A DNA stretch of 42,642 nucleotides, taken from assembly GCA_030523425.1 (NCBI GenBank), contig JAUNIP010000011.1, positions 1 through 42,642 of the forward strand, given 5' to 3'. Below are positions 33,360 to 42,272 of this stretch, in pieces (within the stretch, counting starts at the first letter, position 1; every line of letters begins with the position of its first letter). The position numbers and the translations under genes are program-made. The notes under the pieces were generated by a model. The model saw only the letters and a program-made list of their open reading frames with translations. It did no database searches and was not told where the DNA came from. Origin of the DNA: Coriobacteriia bacterium (GTDB lineage Bacteria; Actinomycetota; Coriobacteriia; Coriobacteriales; Eggerthellaceae).

Positions 33360-36146
33360 TTAGCCGGCCATCTGGATCTTGGGATACATGACGTCGAGCG
33401 TGGCCTTGCGGCGCTTCATGGCAAGCAGCGTGGAAAGCGCCAAGAACCCTACCATGAACAGCGCCATGACCACAAACGGCACCGCCATGTAGCCGGGGCT
33501 CAAACCGCACATGGCCACGCGGAAGCCCTTCACCACATAGGTCAGGGGAAGCACGGGGTTCAGCACGTTGAAGATGGGCAGTTCCGCTTCAATGGGGAAG
33601 GTGCCTGCGGCGGTACACAGCTGCAGCATCAGCAACACCACCAATACCACCAAGCCCGCCGTGCCGAAGGCGGCGCGGAAGAACTGCGCTATGGCCACGA
33701 ACGTCAGCGCCGTCAGCAGGCCGAACAGGTAATACTCCAAGGGGAAGTTCACCGTGAAGCCCAGCCCGAATTGGATAAGCAGCAGCAAAATGAGCACCTG
33801 AATGATGGCGATGCCGGCCATGGGCAGATAGCTGGAAAGCACCGCCGAAAAGGAGCTGGCGTTGCTCATAAGGATGCGGTCGTTCAACGAACGGATTAAG
33901 AAGGTGATCATCAGGCAGCCTACCCACATGCTCAGCCCAATGAAGTACGGAGCGAAGCCGGTGCCGTAGTTGCGCACCTGGGTGATGCTTTCGCCTGTTT
34001 GGTTTGAGCCGTTAGCAGTAACGGGGGCACTCATCATTTCGGACTTGGCGCTGCCGTTTGCGCTGCTTTCGGCAATCTGGGTTTGGCCATCCTTCAGACC
34101 GTCATACAGCGTGGCGGACCCGTCAGCAGCTGTGGAAAGGCCGCTGGTCAATTCGCCGGAGCCGTCGCGCAGTTGGCTGGCGCCGCTGTGCAGCTGGGAA
34201 GCGCCGCTAGAAGCGCTTTGGGCGCCGCTGTACAGCGAAGCCGTGCCGTATTTCAGCGTTGCCGCGCCGGCGCTAATTTGGCCGCTGCCGTCCTTGGCAG
34301 AAAATGCGCCTGCCTCCAGCTGGGTTACGCCCGTAAGCGCACTGGCGGTGCCGGCAACCAACGCCGCCGAACCTGCCGAAGCGCTGCCCAGGCCCTCTGC
34401 CAACTGTTTAGAGCCGTCCAACGCGCTTGCCGCGCCCGCATTCACCTGCGAAGCGCCGGCGCTGGCGCTTTCCAAACCGCTTGCCAGCTGGTCAGAGCCG
34501 TCTTTGGCCGAAGCGGCCCCGCCGGCAACGGAAGCCGCGCCGCTGTTGACGCTGGAAATGCCCGAAACGGCAGCCGCCACGCCGCTGTTCAGCTGAGCAG
34601 CACCGCCCGCCAAGGCCGAAGCGCCCGCCGTGTAGCTGGAAACGCCGTCGGCCAGGGACGAAGCACCCGCTGCGGCGCTGGAAATGCCATCGTTAATCTG
34701 GGCGAAGCCCGCATCGGCCGTGCCTAGCGCCTGGTAGGCGCCAGCATTTCCCGAAACCTCCCCCAGCCGCGTGACCGCGGCGTTCAGGGAATCAAGCGCT
34801 GCCGCCGCTTCGGCGCTGGTGGGCCCATAGGCCACCACGGCCATGGTGTAGTCGCTTAAAGCAGCGGCATAGGCGCCCTTGGCGCTGTCCACATCCATAT
34901 CAGCCGAAAGCGCTTCCATGGCGCCTTCGATGGTTTGGGTGTATTGGGCGCTGCCGGCCTGAAGCTGCGAAAGACCGCCGGAAAGTTCGGCCGCGCCGCC
35001 GTTCAAGGCATCGTTGTTGCCCACCAGCTGCCCCAGCCCGCCGCTGATTTCGCCAGCCCCGCTGGCAAGCGCGCCGGAGTTGTCAACCAGTTGCTGGGTG
35101 CCCGCGGCCAACGAAGCGCTGCCGTCGCTTAACGTACCCAAGCCTTCGCTGAGTTCCGTGGCGCCCGCAGAAAGGCTGACCAGCCCCGTATCCAGGCTTT
35201 CAGCGCCCGCAGAAAGCGACTGCATGCCGCTATACAGCGCCGCCGCGCCAGAATTCAGCGCTATCAGGCCGTTATCCAAAGAAGAGGTTCCATCGCCTAA
35301 GGCAGCAATGCCATAACGCAGCGTGGTGGCACCCGAAGCAAGCGAATCCAGGCCGCTGTCCAACGCAGTGGCACCCGACTGCAGCTGTTCGGCGCCGGAA
35401 TCAACCTGCCCGGCGCCGCTGGTAAGCGTCACCAAGCCGGAATTCAGTTCGGCGGCGCCGTCGGTCAGCGTGCCCAGGTTCACCGTGATGGTGTTGCTGC
35501 CATCGTATGCGCTGGTCAGACCGTCTTGCAGTTCCTTGGACCCGTCCACGGCGTCTTCCAAGCTGCTGCTGGCATCGCTTAAGGAAAGGAAGATATTCTC
35601 GTAATAGCTCTTCCCCACCTTTTCGTTCAGTTCCGCCCTGATCTTGGTGACCATGGAAGAGCCCACCGTTTGGGCGATCAGATTGGTGGAGGGGTTGAAA
35701 TGCACGTCCAGTTCGGCCTTTTGCGGCGCGCTGCTGTCAGCCGAAGCTATGCTGGCGCTGAAGTTTTCCGGAATGACCATTTCCATGTAGTAGGTGCCGT
35801 CTTCCAGGCCCGTGCGTGCTTCGTCAACGCTGTCCAAAAACACCCAGTCATAGCCTGTAGCCTGCCCCTCTTCGGCGTTCGCGTTGGCTTCCACCAACGA
35901 ATCGCACAGTTCGGTGCCCACATTGCGCACTTCGCCATCAATCGTAGCGCCCGCATCCAGGTTCACCACCGCTGCGGGAACATTGGAAAGGTTGCCGTAA
36001 GGGTCAAGGAAGGCCAGCAAGAACAGCCCTGCGTAAATTAGGGGAATCAGCGCTACGGCACACACGCTGAACATCTTCCAGCCGTTGGACTTCAGGTTTT
36101 TAGCTTCAAGCAGGGCGGAACGAATTCCTGTGAATGGTGACTTCAT
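33360..36146 (-). CDS. YhgE/Pip-type membrane protein with long repeat domain
   Basis: The 928-residue protein has one N-terminal helix (about 25-48), a very large extracellular region (about 50-700) and five to six C-terminal helices (about 715-905), the plan of the YhgE/Pip and ABC-2-like family. The extracellular part is mostly a short repeat of the form LxxGAxxLxxG, dozens of copies, expected to form a long helical rod. A break near residues 415-470 lacks the repeat. Relatives include phage-infection protein of Lactococcus and the membrane part of EsaA/MmpL-like exporters. It follows the ATPase gene by 3 bases. The function is likely export or surface transport, substrate unknown. Confidence 0.8.
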   Translation of the reverse strand: MKSPFTGIRSALLEAKNLKSNGWKMFSVCAVALIPLIYAGLFLLAFLDPYGNLSNVPAAVVNLDAGATIDGEVRNVGTELCDSLVEANANAEEGQATGYDWVFLDSVDEARTGLEDGTYYMEMVIPENFSASIASADSSAPQKAELDVHFNPSTNLIAQTVGSSMVTKIRAELNEKVGKSYYENIFLSLSDASSSLEDAVDGSKELQDGLTSAYDGSNTITVNLGTLTDGAAELNSGLVTLTSGAGQVDSGAEQLQSGATALDSGLDSLASGATTLRYGIAALGDGTSSLDNGLIALNSGAAALYSGMQSLSAGAESLDTGLVSLSAGATELSEGLGTLSDGSASLAAGTQQLVDNSGALASGAGEISGGLGQLVGNNDALNGGAAELSGGLSQLQAGSAQYTQTIEGAMEALSADMDVDSAKGAYAAALSDYTMAVVAYGPTSAEAAAALDSLNAAVTRLGEVSGNAGAYQALGTADAGFAQINDGISSAAAGASSLADGVSSYTAGASALAGGAAQLNSGVAAAVSGISSVNSGAASVAGGAASAKDGSDQLASGLESASAGASQVNAGAASALDGSKQLAEGLGSASAGSAALVAGTASALTGVTQLEAGAFSAKDGSGQISAGAATLKYGTASLYSGAQSASSGASQLHSGASQLRDGSGELTSGLSTAADGSATLYDGLKDGQTQIAESSANGSAKSEMMSAPVTANGSNQTGESITQVRNYGTGFAPYFIGLSMWVGCLMITFLIRSLNDRILMSNASSFSAVLSSYLPMAGIAIIQVLILLLLIQFGLGFTVNFPLEYYLFGLLTALTFVAIAQFFRAAFGTAGLVVLVVLLMLQLCTAAGTFPIEAELPIFNVLNPVLPLTYVVKGFRVAMCGLSPGYMAVPFVVMALFMVGFLALSTLLAMKRRKATLDVMYPKIQMAG

Positions 36147-36149
36147 AGC

Positions 36150-36896
36150 TTATTCCCCCTGTCCGTCCAAGCGCACACCGTTACCTGCACCGAACACCGG
36201 GCACAGCGCGCCGTCCCCTTGGTCGGCAAGCACAGCCTGACGCTGATCTTCGGCCCGCTGGGACAACACGACCACGCCGTGAGCATGCTTGGCAATGTCA
36301 TATTCGCCCGTAGCGAACAAAACAGTCATGCCCCGTTGTTCGCTCATATCACGCAACCGGTGCACCCAGTCAATAGACCGATGCTGGGTAACACCCATCT
36401 GGATGTCGTCCACCAGCAACAACGCCGGGTCGCCCGCACATGCCAACATGATGTTGAAAAGCAACCTTTCATTGGCTTCCAAGCCACGGTAAGACTCCTT
36501 CGCATAGTCCTGCATATCCCATTGCGCAAGGTAGTCCGCAACCGCCGCGCGCCCCGACTTCTTCCCCACCAACTGCATTTCAGCAGCCACAATGTCAGCA
36601 ATAGGAAGGTTTTCAGGAACGTCGTTCACGCGATGAATGATGGTAACAGCGCTCAGGTTACGCACCTTAGCAGCATTCTTCTTAACATCAAGACCGCCCA
36701 CGCGCGCCTGCCCGCCCTGATATTTCATGCGCCCGCACAACGAAAGCATCAACGCCGTCTTGCCGCTACCCTCAGAAGCAAACAACGCGCAAGCCTTACC
36801 CTTAGGCACGCTAAAGCTAACATCCCTATACACATAATCCATAGGAGTACGAAGCGAAAGCCCCCGCACATCCACAAACGCAAGTTGATCAGTCAC
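36150..36896 (-). CDS. Degenerate ABC-type ATPase, partner of the YhgE/Pip protein
   Basis: A 248-residue ABC fold with Walker A intact (SEGSGKT, 41-47). Other hallmarks are altered: the signature LSGGQ is RGLEANER (137-144), Walker B is LLLVDD with Asp164 where the catalytic Glu should be, and the switch histidine near residue 197 is missing (ATGEYD). It may bind ATP but hydrolyse it poorly. It starts with GTG, five bases after AAGGAG, and lies first in the operon, immediately upstream of the YhgE/Pip gene. Similar poorly conserved ATPases beside YhgE/Pip genes may form an unstudied exporter family. Confidence 0.7.
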   Translation of the reverse strand: MTDQLAFVDVRGLSLRTPMDYVYRDVSFSVPKGKACALFASEGSGKTALMLSLCGRMKYQGGQARVGGLDVKKNAAKVRNLSAVTIIHRVNDVPENLPIADIVAAEMQLVGKKSGRAAVADYLAQWDMQDYAKESYRGLEANERLLFNIMLACAGDPALLLVDDIQMGVTQHRSIDWVHRLRDMSEQRGMTVLFATGEYDIAKHAHGVVVLSQRAEDQRQAVLADQGDGALCPVFGAGNGVRLDGQGE

Positions 36897-36911
36897 ACAA
36901 GCTCCTTTTTT

Positions 36912-36925
36912 TGACTATGCGGTCA
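36912..36925. promoter_or_regulatory. Operator-like site 1 (TetR type)
   Basis: TGACTATGCGGTCA has TGAC and GTCA arms six bases apart and lies just upstream of the ATPase ribosome site. It matches site 2 (read in the other direction) at 12 of 14 positions. Binding by the operon's TetR protein is inferred. Confidence 0.6.
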
Positions 36926-36972
36926 GTTTTGAACCCAGTGTACCCTACAATCAAGAAAAGCCGCCATTTTTT

Positions 36973-36986
36973 TGACCGCCCAGTCA
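36973..36986. promoter_or_regulatory. Operator-like site 2 (TetR type)
   Basis: TGACCGCCCAGTCA, whose complement TGACTGGGCGGTCA differs from site 1 at only two central bases. Both are flanked by T-runs. Centres are 61 bases apart and bracket a TACACT (-10-like) on the minus strand, as expected for repression of the ATPase-YhgE/Pip operon. Confidence 0.6.
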
Positions 36987-37063
36987 GTTTTTCATAAACC
37001 CCACAAACAAAAAGCCATGTTGTGCGAAGCGCAACGAGCACGACACCCCTGACGGTGAAATGG

Positions 37064-37162
37064 GGTGAAATGGGGACGTAGCACTTTTCACATTTTCATG
37101 TGTCAGCTGCAACTTGGTGCACGAACCAGAAAATGTGAAAAGTGCTACGTCCCCATTTCACC
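37064..37162. repeat. Large inverted repeat, 33-bp perfect arms
   Basis: Arms 37064-37096 and 37130-37162 are exact reverse complements with a 33-base loop. A direct duplication of the outer 11 bases precedes the left arm (37054-37064). The right arm recurs, with small changes, at 20-52 of this window, so it is a dispersed element. No ORF is inside. Confidence 0.85.
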
Positions 37163-37164
37163 AA

Positions 37165-37221
37165 AACTGCACCTCCGAAACTCGAACTTTCTTTTCTAAG
37201 TCCAAGTTCCGGGGTGCAGTT
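37165..37221 (-). terminator. Imperfect palindrome after rplW, possible terminator
   Basis: Arms 37165-37189 and 37198-37221 pair with a few mismatches and G-U pairs. On the minus strand the stem is followed by TTTT. It lies 85 bases past the rplW stop, so it could end the rpsL-rplW transcript before the efflux operon. Confidence 0.45.
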
Positions 37222-37306
37222 CAGTAAGCGGAGGGTCTTAAGCAGTGAAGCGGGTGTTCCCACACACATCCCGGGAAGCGCACAGCCCAGGAAGATAGCA
37301 GCAACG

Positions 37307-37588
37307 TTAGCCGAAGATCTCGATAGTCTGCCCTTCGGCCACCGTAATCATGGCCTTCTTCCAAGTACGCGTGAACCCGGCATGCACGCCGCGGCGCTTC
37401 GGCTTAGCCTTCACGTTCAGCGTGTTCACCTTCACCACATCAACGCTGAAGATGGTCTCAATGGCCTTGGCGATCTCAATCTTGTTGGCGTCCTTGGCCA
37501 CCTCGAAGGTGTACACGCCTTCCTCCATCACGTCGTAGCTGCGCTCGGTGATGACCGGGCGGATGATAATCTCGCGAGGATCCTTCAT
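37307..37588 (-). CDS. rplW: Large-subunit ribosomal protein uL23
   Basis: The 93-residue L23 at the tunnel exit is the main docking site for trigger factor and SRP. Seen: DPREIIIRPVITERSYDVME at the start and VNTLNVKAKPKRRGVHAGFTRTWKKAMI, the rRNA-binding loop. Its start shares a base with the rplD stop (TAATG). It is the last gene before the break in the S10 cluster. Confidence 0.96.
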   Translation of the reverse strand: MKDPREIIIRPVITERSYDVMEEGVYTFEVAKDANKIEIAKAIETIFSVDVVKVNTLNVKAKPKRRGVHAGFTRTWKKAMITVAEGQTIEIFG

Positions 37589-38214
37589 TATGCAAGCACC
37601 TCCTGGATATGCTTCAGAGACTCAACGGTCACAACAAGCTTCTTGTTGTCGATGAAGTCGTAGGTGTTGATGCAGGTAGCCGGGATGATGTACACCTCGG
37701 GGATGTTGCGGAAGGAAAGGAAGGTGTCGATGGCATCATCGGGGATAACCAACGTGATGCGCTTGCCTTCCAGTTCCAACGCCTTCAGAATGGCCACCGC
37801 CTGCTTGGTGGAGGGCTTTTCGAAGGTGAAGTCTTCCACAATCACCAGCTCGTCGTCAGCCAGCTTGGCAGAAAGCGCAGAACGCATGGCCAGCTTGACT
37901 TCCTTCTTGTTCATCTTCAGTTCGTAAGAACGCGGGTGCGGGCCGAACACGGTGCCGCCGCCACGCCATTGGGGAGCACGGATGGTGCCCTGGCGAGCAC
38001 GGCCGGTGCCCTTTTGGCGCCACGGCTTGCGGCCGCCGCCGCGCACCTTGCCGCGCGTAAGCGTGTTAGACGTGCCCTGACGCCACGAAGCGCGCTGGAC
38101 ACGCACAGCCGTATGCATCACATGCATATTCGGCTCAATGCCGAAGACGGCGTCGGAAAGTTCGGCAGTGCCGGCGGCCTTCCCGGTTGCGTCTTTGATA
38201 TCAATAGTTGCCAT
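37588..38214 (-). CDS. rplD: Large-subunit ribosomal protein uL4
   Basis: The 208-residue L4 has a long basic loop ([32 protein letters not shown], about 58-90) that reaches into the exit tunnel. In E. coli L4 represses the S10 operon through the leader and terminator; no such leader is recognised here. It is 22 bases after rplC. Confidence 0.96.
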   Translation of the reverse strand: MATIDIKDATGKAAGTAELSDAVFGIEPNMHVMHTAVRVQRASWRQGTSNTLTRGKVRGGGRKPWRQKGTGRARQGTIRAPQWRGGGTVFGPHPRSYELKMNKKEVKLAMRSALSAKLADDELVIVEDFTFEKPSTKQAVAILKALELEGKRITLVIPDDAIDTFLSFRNIPEVYIIPATCINTYDFIDNKKLVVTVESLKHIQEVLA

Positions 38215-38236
38215 AGTTTCTAAGCTCCTTAGTTAC

Positions 38237-38857
38237 TTAAGCCATGCGAACGCGCACGATGCCGTTCTTGCCGCCCGGCACAGCGCCCTTCACGATGATC
38301 AGGTTCTGGTCTTCGTCTACGCGCACCAGCTCCAGGTTCTTGGTGGTCACGGTGTCGCAGCCCATGTGCCCCGGAAGGCGCAGGCCCTTGAACACGCGGG
38401 ACGGCGTGGCGCATTGGCCCACAGAACCCGGTGCACGGTGGAAGTGGGCACCATGGCCGCCCGGGCCGCCGCCGAAGCCGTAGCGCTTCATGACGCCGGC
38501 GAAGCCCTTGCCCTTGGAAGTGCCGGTCACGTCAACCTTCTTCACGTCGGCAAACGCAGCCACGGTCATTTCGTCACCCACGCTGTACTCAGAAGCGTTT
38601 TCCACGCGCACTTCGCGCAGGTAACGGGTGGGCTGGGTGCCCTGCTTGGCGAAGTGACCCGCCATGGGCTTGTTCACCTTGTGCTCCTTGATGGTGCCAA
38701 AGCCCATCTGCACGGCTTCGTAGCCGTCGGTGTCGGCGGTCTTCACCTGGCACACCTTGTTGGGTTCGGCCTGGATAACCGTCACGGGGATCAGTTCGTC
38801 CTTGTCGTTGAAGATCTGGGTCATGCCGATCTTCTTGCCATAGATTGCATTAATCAT
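38237..38857 (-). CDS. rplC: Large-subunit ribosomal protein uL3
   Basis: The 206-residue L3 begins MINAIYGKKIGMTQIF and has the conserved GTSKGKGFAGVMKRYGF and HRAPGSVGQCATPSRVFKG stretches that approach the peptidyl-transferase centre. AAGGAGG eight bases before 38857 fixes the start over an 18-codon longer frame. The gap from rpsJ is 13 bases. Confidence 0.96.
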   Translation of the reverse strand: MINAIYGKKIGMTQIFNDKDELIPVTVIQAEPNKVCQVKTADTDGYEAVQMGFGTIKEHKVNKPMAGHFAKQGTQPTRYLREVRVENASEYSVGDEMTVAAFADVKKVDVTGTSKGKGFAGVMKRYGFGGGPGGHGAHFHRAPGSVGQCATPSRVFKGLRLPGHMGCDTVTTKNLELVRVDEDQNLIIVKGAVPGGKNGIVRVRMA

Positions 38858-38870
38858 AGTGGGCGCCTCC

Positions 38871-39179
38871 TTACAGCTTGATCTCGATGTCGACACCAGC
38901 CGGCAGGTCAAGGCGCATCAGGGAATCCACCGTGTTCGGGGTGGGCTCCAAGATGTCAATCAGGCGCTTGTGCGTGCGCATCTCGAACTGCTCACGGGAG
39001 TCCTTGTCAACATGGGGGCCCTTGACCACGCAATACAGGTTGCGCTCTGTGGGCAGCGGGATGGGGCCGGAAACCTTGGCACCCGTCTTCTGAGCGGTGT
39101 CGACGATGAGCTTGGTGGACTGATCCACGATCTCATGGTCGTACCCCTTCAAGCGGATGCGAATCTTTTGATTAGCCAC
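38871..39179 (-). CDS. rpsJ: Small-subunit ribosomal protein uS10
   Basis: S10 of 102 residues (N-terminus [20 protein letters not shown]), first gene of the S10 cluster, also the NusB partner in antitermination. Two other in-frame starts exist: TTG at 39194 and ATG at 39185. The GGAGG lies only two bases before that ATG but eight bases before the GTG at 39179, so GTG is the better start and yields the usual length. The gap from fusA is about 30 bases. Confidence 0.93.
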   Translation of the reverse strand: MANQKIRIRLKGYDHEIVDQSTKLIVDTAQKTGAKVSGPIPLPTERNLYCVVKGPHVDKDSREQFEMRTHKRLIDILEPTPNTVDSLMRLDLPAGVDIEIKL

Positions 39180-39208
39180 TTGCATTACCTCCAATAATTA
39201 GCGTGCGC

Positions 39209-41329
39209 CTAAGATGCGCTTCCGCCAGCCTTGCTGATGATTTCGTCTTGAATATTTTTGGGCACGCGTTCATAGCTGCCAAATTGCATGGTGTACGAAG
39301 CGCGGCCCTGAGTGCCGGAACGCAGGTCGGTAGCATAGCCGAACATGTTGCTCAGCGGAACCTTCGCGCTGACGATGGTTGCGTTGCCACGCTTTTCTTG
39401 GCCTTGGATCATGCCGCGACGGGAAGGAATGTCACCCATCACGAAGCCCGTGTACTCATCGGGCGTTTCAATTTCCACGTCCATGACCGGCTCCAAGATG
39501 CAGGGGTTGCCCTTCTTCAAAGCCGCCTTGATGGCCATAGAGCCCGCCACCTTGAAGGCCGCTTCGGAAGAGTCCACGTCGTGGTAGGAACCGTCGATGA
39601 GTTCGATGCGCACCGCTTCTACCGGGAAACCCGCCAGCACGCCGGCGTTCAGCGCTTCCTGGATGCCCTTGTCCACAGCGGGAATGTATTCCTTGGGGAT
39701 GACACCGCCCACAATCTTGTTCTCGAATTCGTAGCCCTTGCCGGCTTCCTGCGGGTACATGTTGATGACGCAGTCGCCATATTGGCCATGGCCACCGGAC
39801 TGGCGCACAAACTTGCCCTGCACGTTCAAGGCGGGCGTGGTGGCCGTTTCGCGGTAGGCAACCTGGGGCTTGCCCACGTTGGCTTCCACCTTGAATTCAC
39901 GCAGCAGACGGTCCACGATGATTTCCAGGTGGAGTTCGCCCATGCCGGCGATGATGGTCTGACCGGTTTCCTGGTTGGTGGAAACGCGGAACGTGGGGTC
40001 TTCTTCGGCCAACTTCTGCAGCGCGATGCTCATCTTGTCCTGTTCGGCCTTGGTCTTCGGCTCGATGGCAATGTCGATAACCGGGTCGGCGAATTCCATG
40101 GATTCCAGGATGACCGGGGCGTTTTCGTCGCACAGCGTGTCGCCGGTAGAGGTGTTCTTCAGGCCCACCACGGCAACAATGTCGCCCGCAGAGCACGAAT
40201 CGATGTCAACGCGCTGGTTGGAGTGCATCTGCAGCAAGCGGCCGATGCGTTCCTTTTTGTCTTTGGACGCGTTGTGGGCATAAGAGCCGGAATCCAGCGT
40301 GCCGGAATACACGCGCAGGTAGGTGAGCTTGCCCACGAAGGGGTCGGTCATAATCTTGAAAGCCAGGGCGCTAAAGGGTGCCTTGGGATCGGAAGGACGC
40401 TCGGTCTCTTCGTCGGTTTCAGGGTTGATACCCTTGATGGCAGGAACGTCCAGCGGCGAAGGCATGTAGTCGACCACGGCGTCAAGCAGTTCCTGCACGC
40501 CCTTGTTCTTGTAGGCAGAGCCCACGAACACCGGGTTCACCTTGCATTCGCACACGCCCTTGCGCAGCGCGGCCTTCAGTTCCTCGACGCTGACCTCTTC
40601 GTCCATCAGCACCTTTTCCATCAGGTCGTCGTCGCAGTCGGCGGCGGCGTCCATCAGTTCTTGGCGGTACAGTTCGGCGTCTTCCATGAATTCGGCCGGG
40701 ATGGCATCCATGGGTTCGGGATAGGTCATGCCCTTTTCGTCGGCCTTGAAGTCCCATGCGGTCATGGTGACCAGGTCAACCACGCCCCAGAACTTGTCTT
40801 CGGCGCCCATGGGAATCTGGGCGGCCACGGCGTTGGCGCCTAAGCGGTCACGCATGGTCTGGATGGCATGGAAGAAGTCCGCACCCACGCGGTCATACTT
40901 ATTGATGAAGGCGATGCGGGGAACGCCGTAGCGTTCGGCCTGGCGCCACACGGTTTCGGACTGGGGCTGCACGCCGGCAACGGCGTCGAACACAGCCACC
41001 GCGCCGTCCAAAACGCGCAGGGAGCGCTCCACTTCGGCCGTGAAGTCCACGTGGCCGGGAGTATCGATGATCTGGAAGCGATACGGCTTGCCATCGGCGG
41101 CGCCACCGGGGTAGTTCCAGAAGCAGGTGGTGGCGGCGGCGGTAATGGTCACGCCGCGTTCCTGTTCCTGGACCATCCAGTCCATGGTGGCCGCACCGTC
41201 ATGGACTTCGCCAATCTTGTGGGTCTTGCCCGTGTAATAAAGGATGCGCTCGGTGGTGGTAGTCTTGCCCGCGTCGATGTGGGCCATGATACCGATGTTG
41301 CGCGTATCCTGCAGGGTTATTTTAGCCAT
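39209..41329 (-). CDS. fusA: Elongation factor G
   Basis: The 706-residue GTPase drives translocation and, with RRF, ribosome recycling. It has the P-loop AHIDAGKT at 16-23, DTPGHVDF near 85, NKYD in place of the usual NKMD near 140, and the standard EF-G domains II-V. It belongs to the rpsL-rpsG-fusA string; tufA does not follow, as rpsJ starts at once. Confidence 0.97.
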   Translation of the reverse strand: MAKITLQDTRNIGIMAHIDAGKTTTTERILYYTGKTHKIGEVHDGAATMDWMVQEQERGVTITAAATTCFWNYPGGAADGKPYRFQIIDTPGHVDFTAEVERSLRVLDGAVAVFDAVAGVQPQSETVWRQAERYGVPRIAFINKYDRVGADFFHAIQTMRDRLGANAVAAQIPMGAEDKFWGVVDLVTMTAWDFKADEKGMTYPEPMDAIPAEFMEDAELYRQELMDAAADCDDDLMEKVLMDEEVSVEELKAALRKGVCECKVNPVFVGSAYKNKGVQELLDAVVDYMPSPLDVPAIKGINPETDEETERPSDPKAPFSALAFKIMTDPFVGKLTYLRVYSGTLDSGSYAHNASKDKKERIGRLLQMHSNQRVDIDSCSAGDIVAVVGLKNTSTGDTLCDENAPVILESMEFADPVIDIAIEPKTKAEQDKMSIALQKLAEEDPTFRVSTNQETGQTIIAGMGELHLEIIVDRLLREFKVEANVGKPQVAYRETATTPALNVQGKFVRQSGGHGQYGDCVINMYPQEAGKGYEFENKIVGGVIPKEYIPAVDKGIQEALNAGVLAGFPVEAVRIELIDGSYHDVDSSEAAFKVAGSMAIKAALKKGNPCILEPVMDVEIETPDEYTGFVMGDIPSRRGMIQGQEKRGNATIVSAKVPLSNMFGYATDLRSGTQGRASYTMQFGSYERVPKNIQDEIISKAGGSAS

Positions 41330-41344
41330 GAGTTTTACCTGCCC

Positions 41345-41815
41345 TTAGAAACGATAATGGGAGAAGGCGCGGTTGGACTCGGCCATCTTGTACAGGTCTT
41401 CGCGACGCTTCACGGAAGCGCCGGTGTTTTCGGCGGCATCCATGATTTCGGCGGCCAGACGCTGCTTCATGGTGTGTTCCTTGCGCTTGCGGGAAAAGTC
41501 CACAATCCAACGGATGGCCAACGTGGTGGCACGGCGGGAATTGACTTCCATGGGCACCTGGTAGGTGGCGCCACCCACACGCTTAGGCTTGACTTCCAAG
41601 GTGGGACGAACGTTGTCCATGGCCTTCTTGAACACGGTCAGAGGATCAGAACCGGTCTTTTCCTCAATCATGTCGAAGGCGCCGTAGACGATGTCTTCGG
41701 CGATGGACTTCTTGCCATCAAGCAAGATTTTGTTGATCAGCTGAGTGACCAAACGGTTGTTGTACTTTGCATCCGGCTGCACTTCGCGGCGGATGGCTGC
41801 TGCACGACGCGGCAT
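41345..41815 (-). CDS. rpsG: Small-subunit ribosomal protein uS7
   Basis: The 156-residue S7 organises the 30S head. It begins [18 protein letters not shown] and contains [14 protein letters not shown] and [17 protein letters not shown] lies six bases before the ATG. The 85-base gap after rpsL is GC-rich and could hold an S7-type autoregulatory structure as in E. coli, which is an inference. Confidence 0.96.
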   Translation of the reverse strand: MPRRAAAIRREVQPDAKYNNRLVTQLINKILLDGKKSIAEDIVYGAFDMIEEKTGSDPLTVFKKAMDNVRPTLEVKPKRVGGATYQVPMEVNSRRATTLAIRWIVDFSRKRKEHTMKQRLAAEIMDAAENTGASVKRREDLYKMAESNRAFSHYRF

Positions 41816-41900
41816 TCATTTCTCCTTTGTTCCTGCGCGCTTCCAGGCAAGCCCTTCTTGCCCATTAGGCCAAAAGCCCGCGCGACTTAACGGTTACTTC

Positions 41901-42272
41901 TTACTTGGGACGCTTAGCGCCATAGCGGCTGCGGGCCTGGCGACGCTTGTCTACAGCGGCGCAGTCTAGCGCGGCGCGGATGACCTTGTAGCGAACACCG
42001 GGCAGGTCCTTAACACGACCGCCGCGGATGAGCACCATGGAGTGCTCCTGCAGGTTGTGACCTTCGCCCGGAATGTAGGCGGTCACTTCCATGCCGTTGA
42101 CCAAGCGGACACGGCATACCTTGCGCAGCGCGGAATTCGGCTTCTTCGGCGTGGTGGTGTACACGCGGGTGCACACGCCGCGCTTTTGCGGGTTGCCCTT
42201 CAAAGCCGGCGTCTTGGACTTGTCCGCCGTCTGCTTGCGGCCCTTGCGGACCAGTTGGTTAATAGTAGGCAT
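41901..42272 (-). CDS. rpsL: Small-subunit ribosomal protein uS12
   Basis: The 123-residue S12 at the decoding centre starts [14 protein letters not shown]. The streptomycin-related lysines are wild type: TPKKPNS (K43, K44) and RVKDLPG (K88). AGGAG five bases before the ATG is the ribosome site. It has its own promoter, 120-150 bases upstream. Confidence 0.97.
   Translation of the reverse strand: MPTINQLVRKGRKQTADKSKTPALKGNPQKRGVCTRVYTTTPKKPNSALRKVCRVRLVNGMEVTAYIPGEGHNLQEHSMVLIRGGRVKDLPGVRYKVIRAALDCAAVDKRRQARSRYGAKRPK

Larger units (their letters stand above)
36897..37306. other. Gene-free region between rplW and the efflux operon
   Basis: The 410 bases hold the control region of the ATPase operon (36900-36990) and then three palindromes: a hairpin at 37019-37035, the large inverted repeat 37064-37162 and a 57-base palindrome 37165-37221. 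I see no coding frame with a ribosome site. The last 85 bases before the rplW stop show nothing. Confidence 0.7.

Noticed and set aside
33348-33510. Longer TetR start 54 codons upstream
   Set aside because: The extension lies inside the YhgE/Pip gene, has shadow-like composition and would make the protein unusually long.
33360-36146. Prophage signal from the 'phage infection protein' family name
   Set aside because: YhgE/Pip proteins are chromosomal membrane proteins; no phage gene, integrase or attachment site is visible.
39203-40843. 546-codon open frame antisense to fusA
   Set aside because: It is a shadow of a conserved GC-rich gene; its peptide is His/Gly/Val-rich with no ribosome site or family features.
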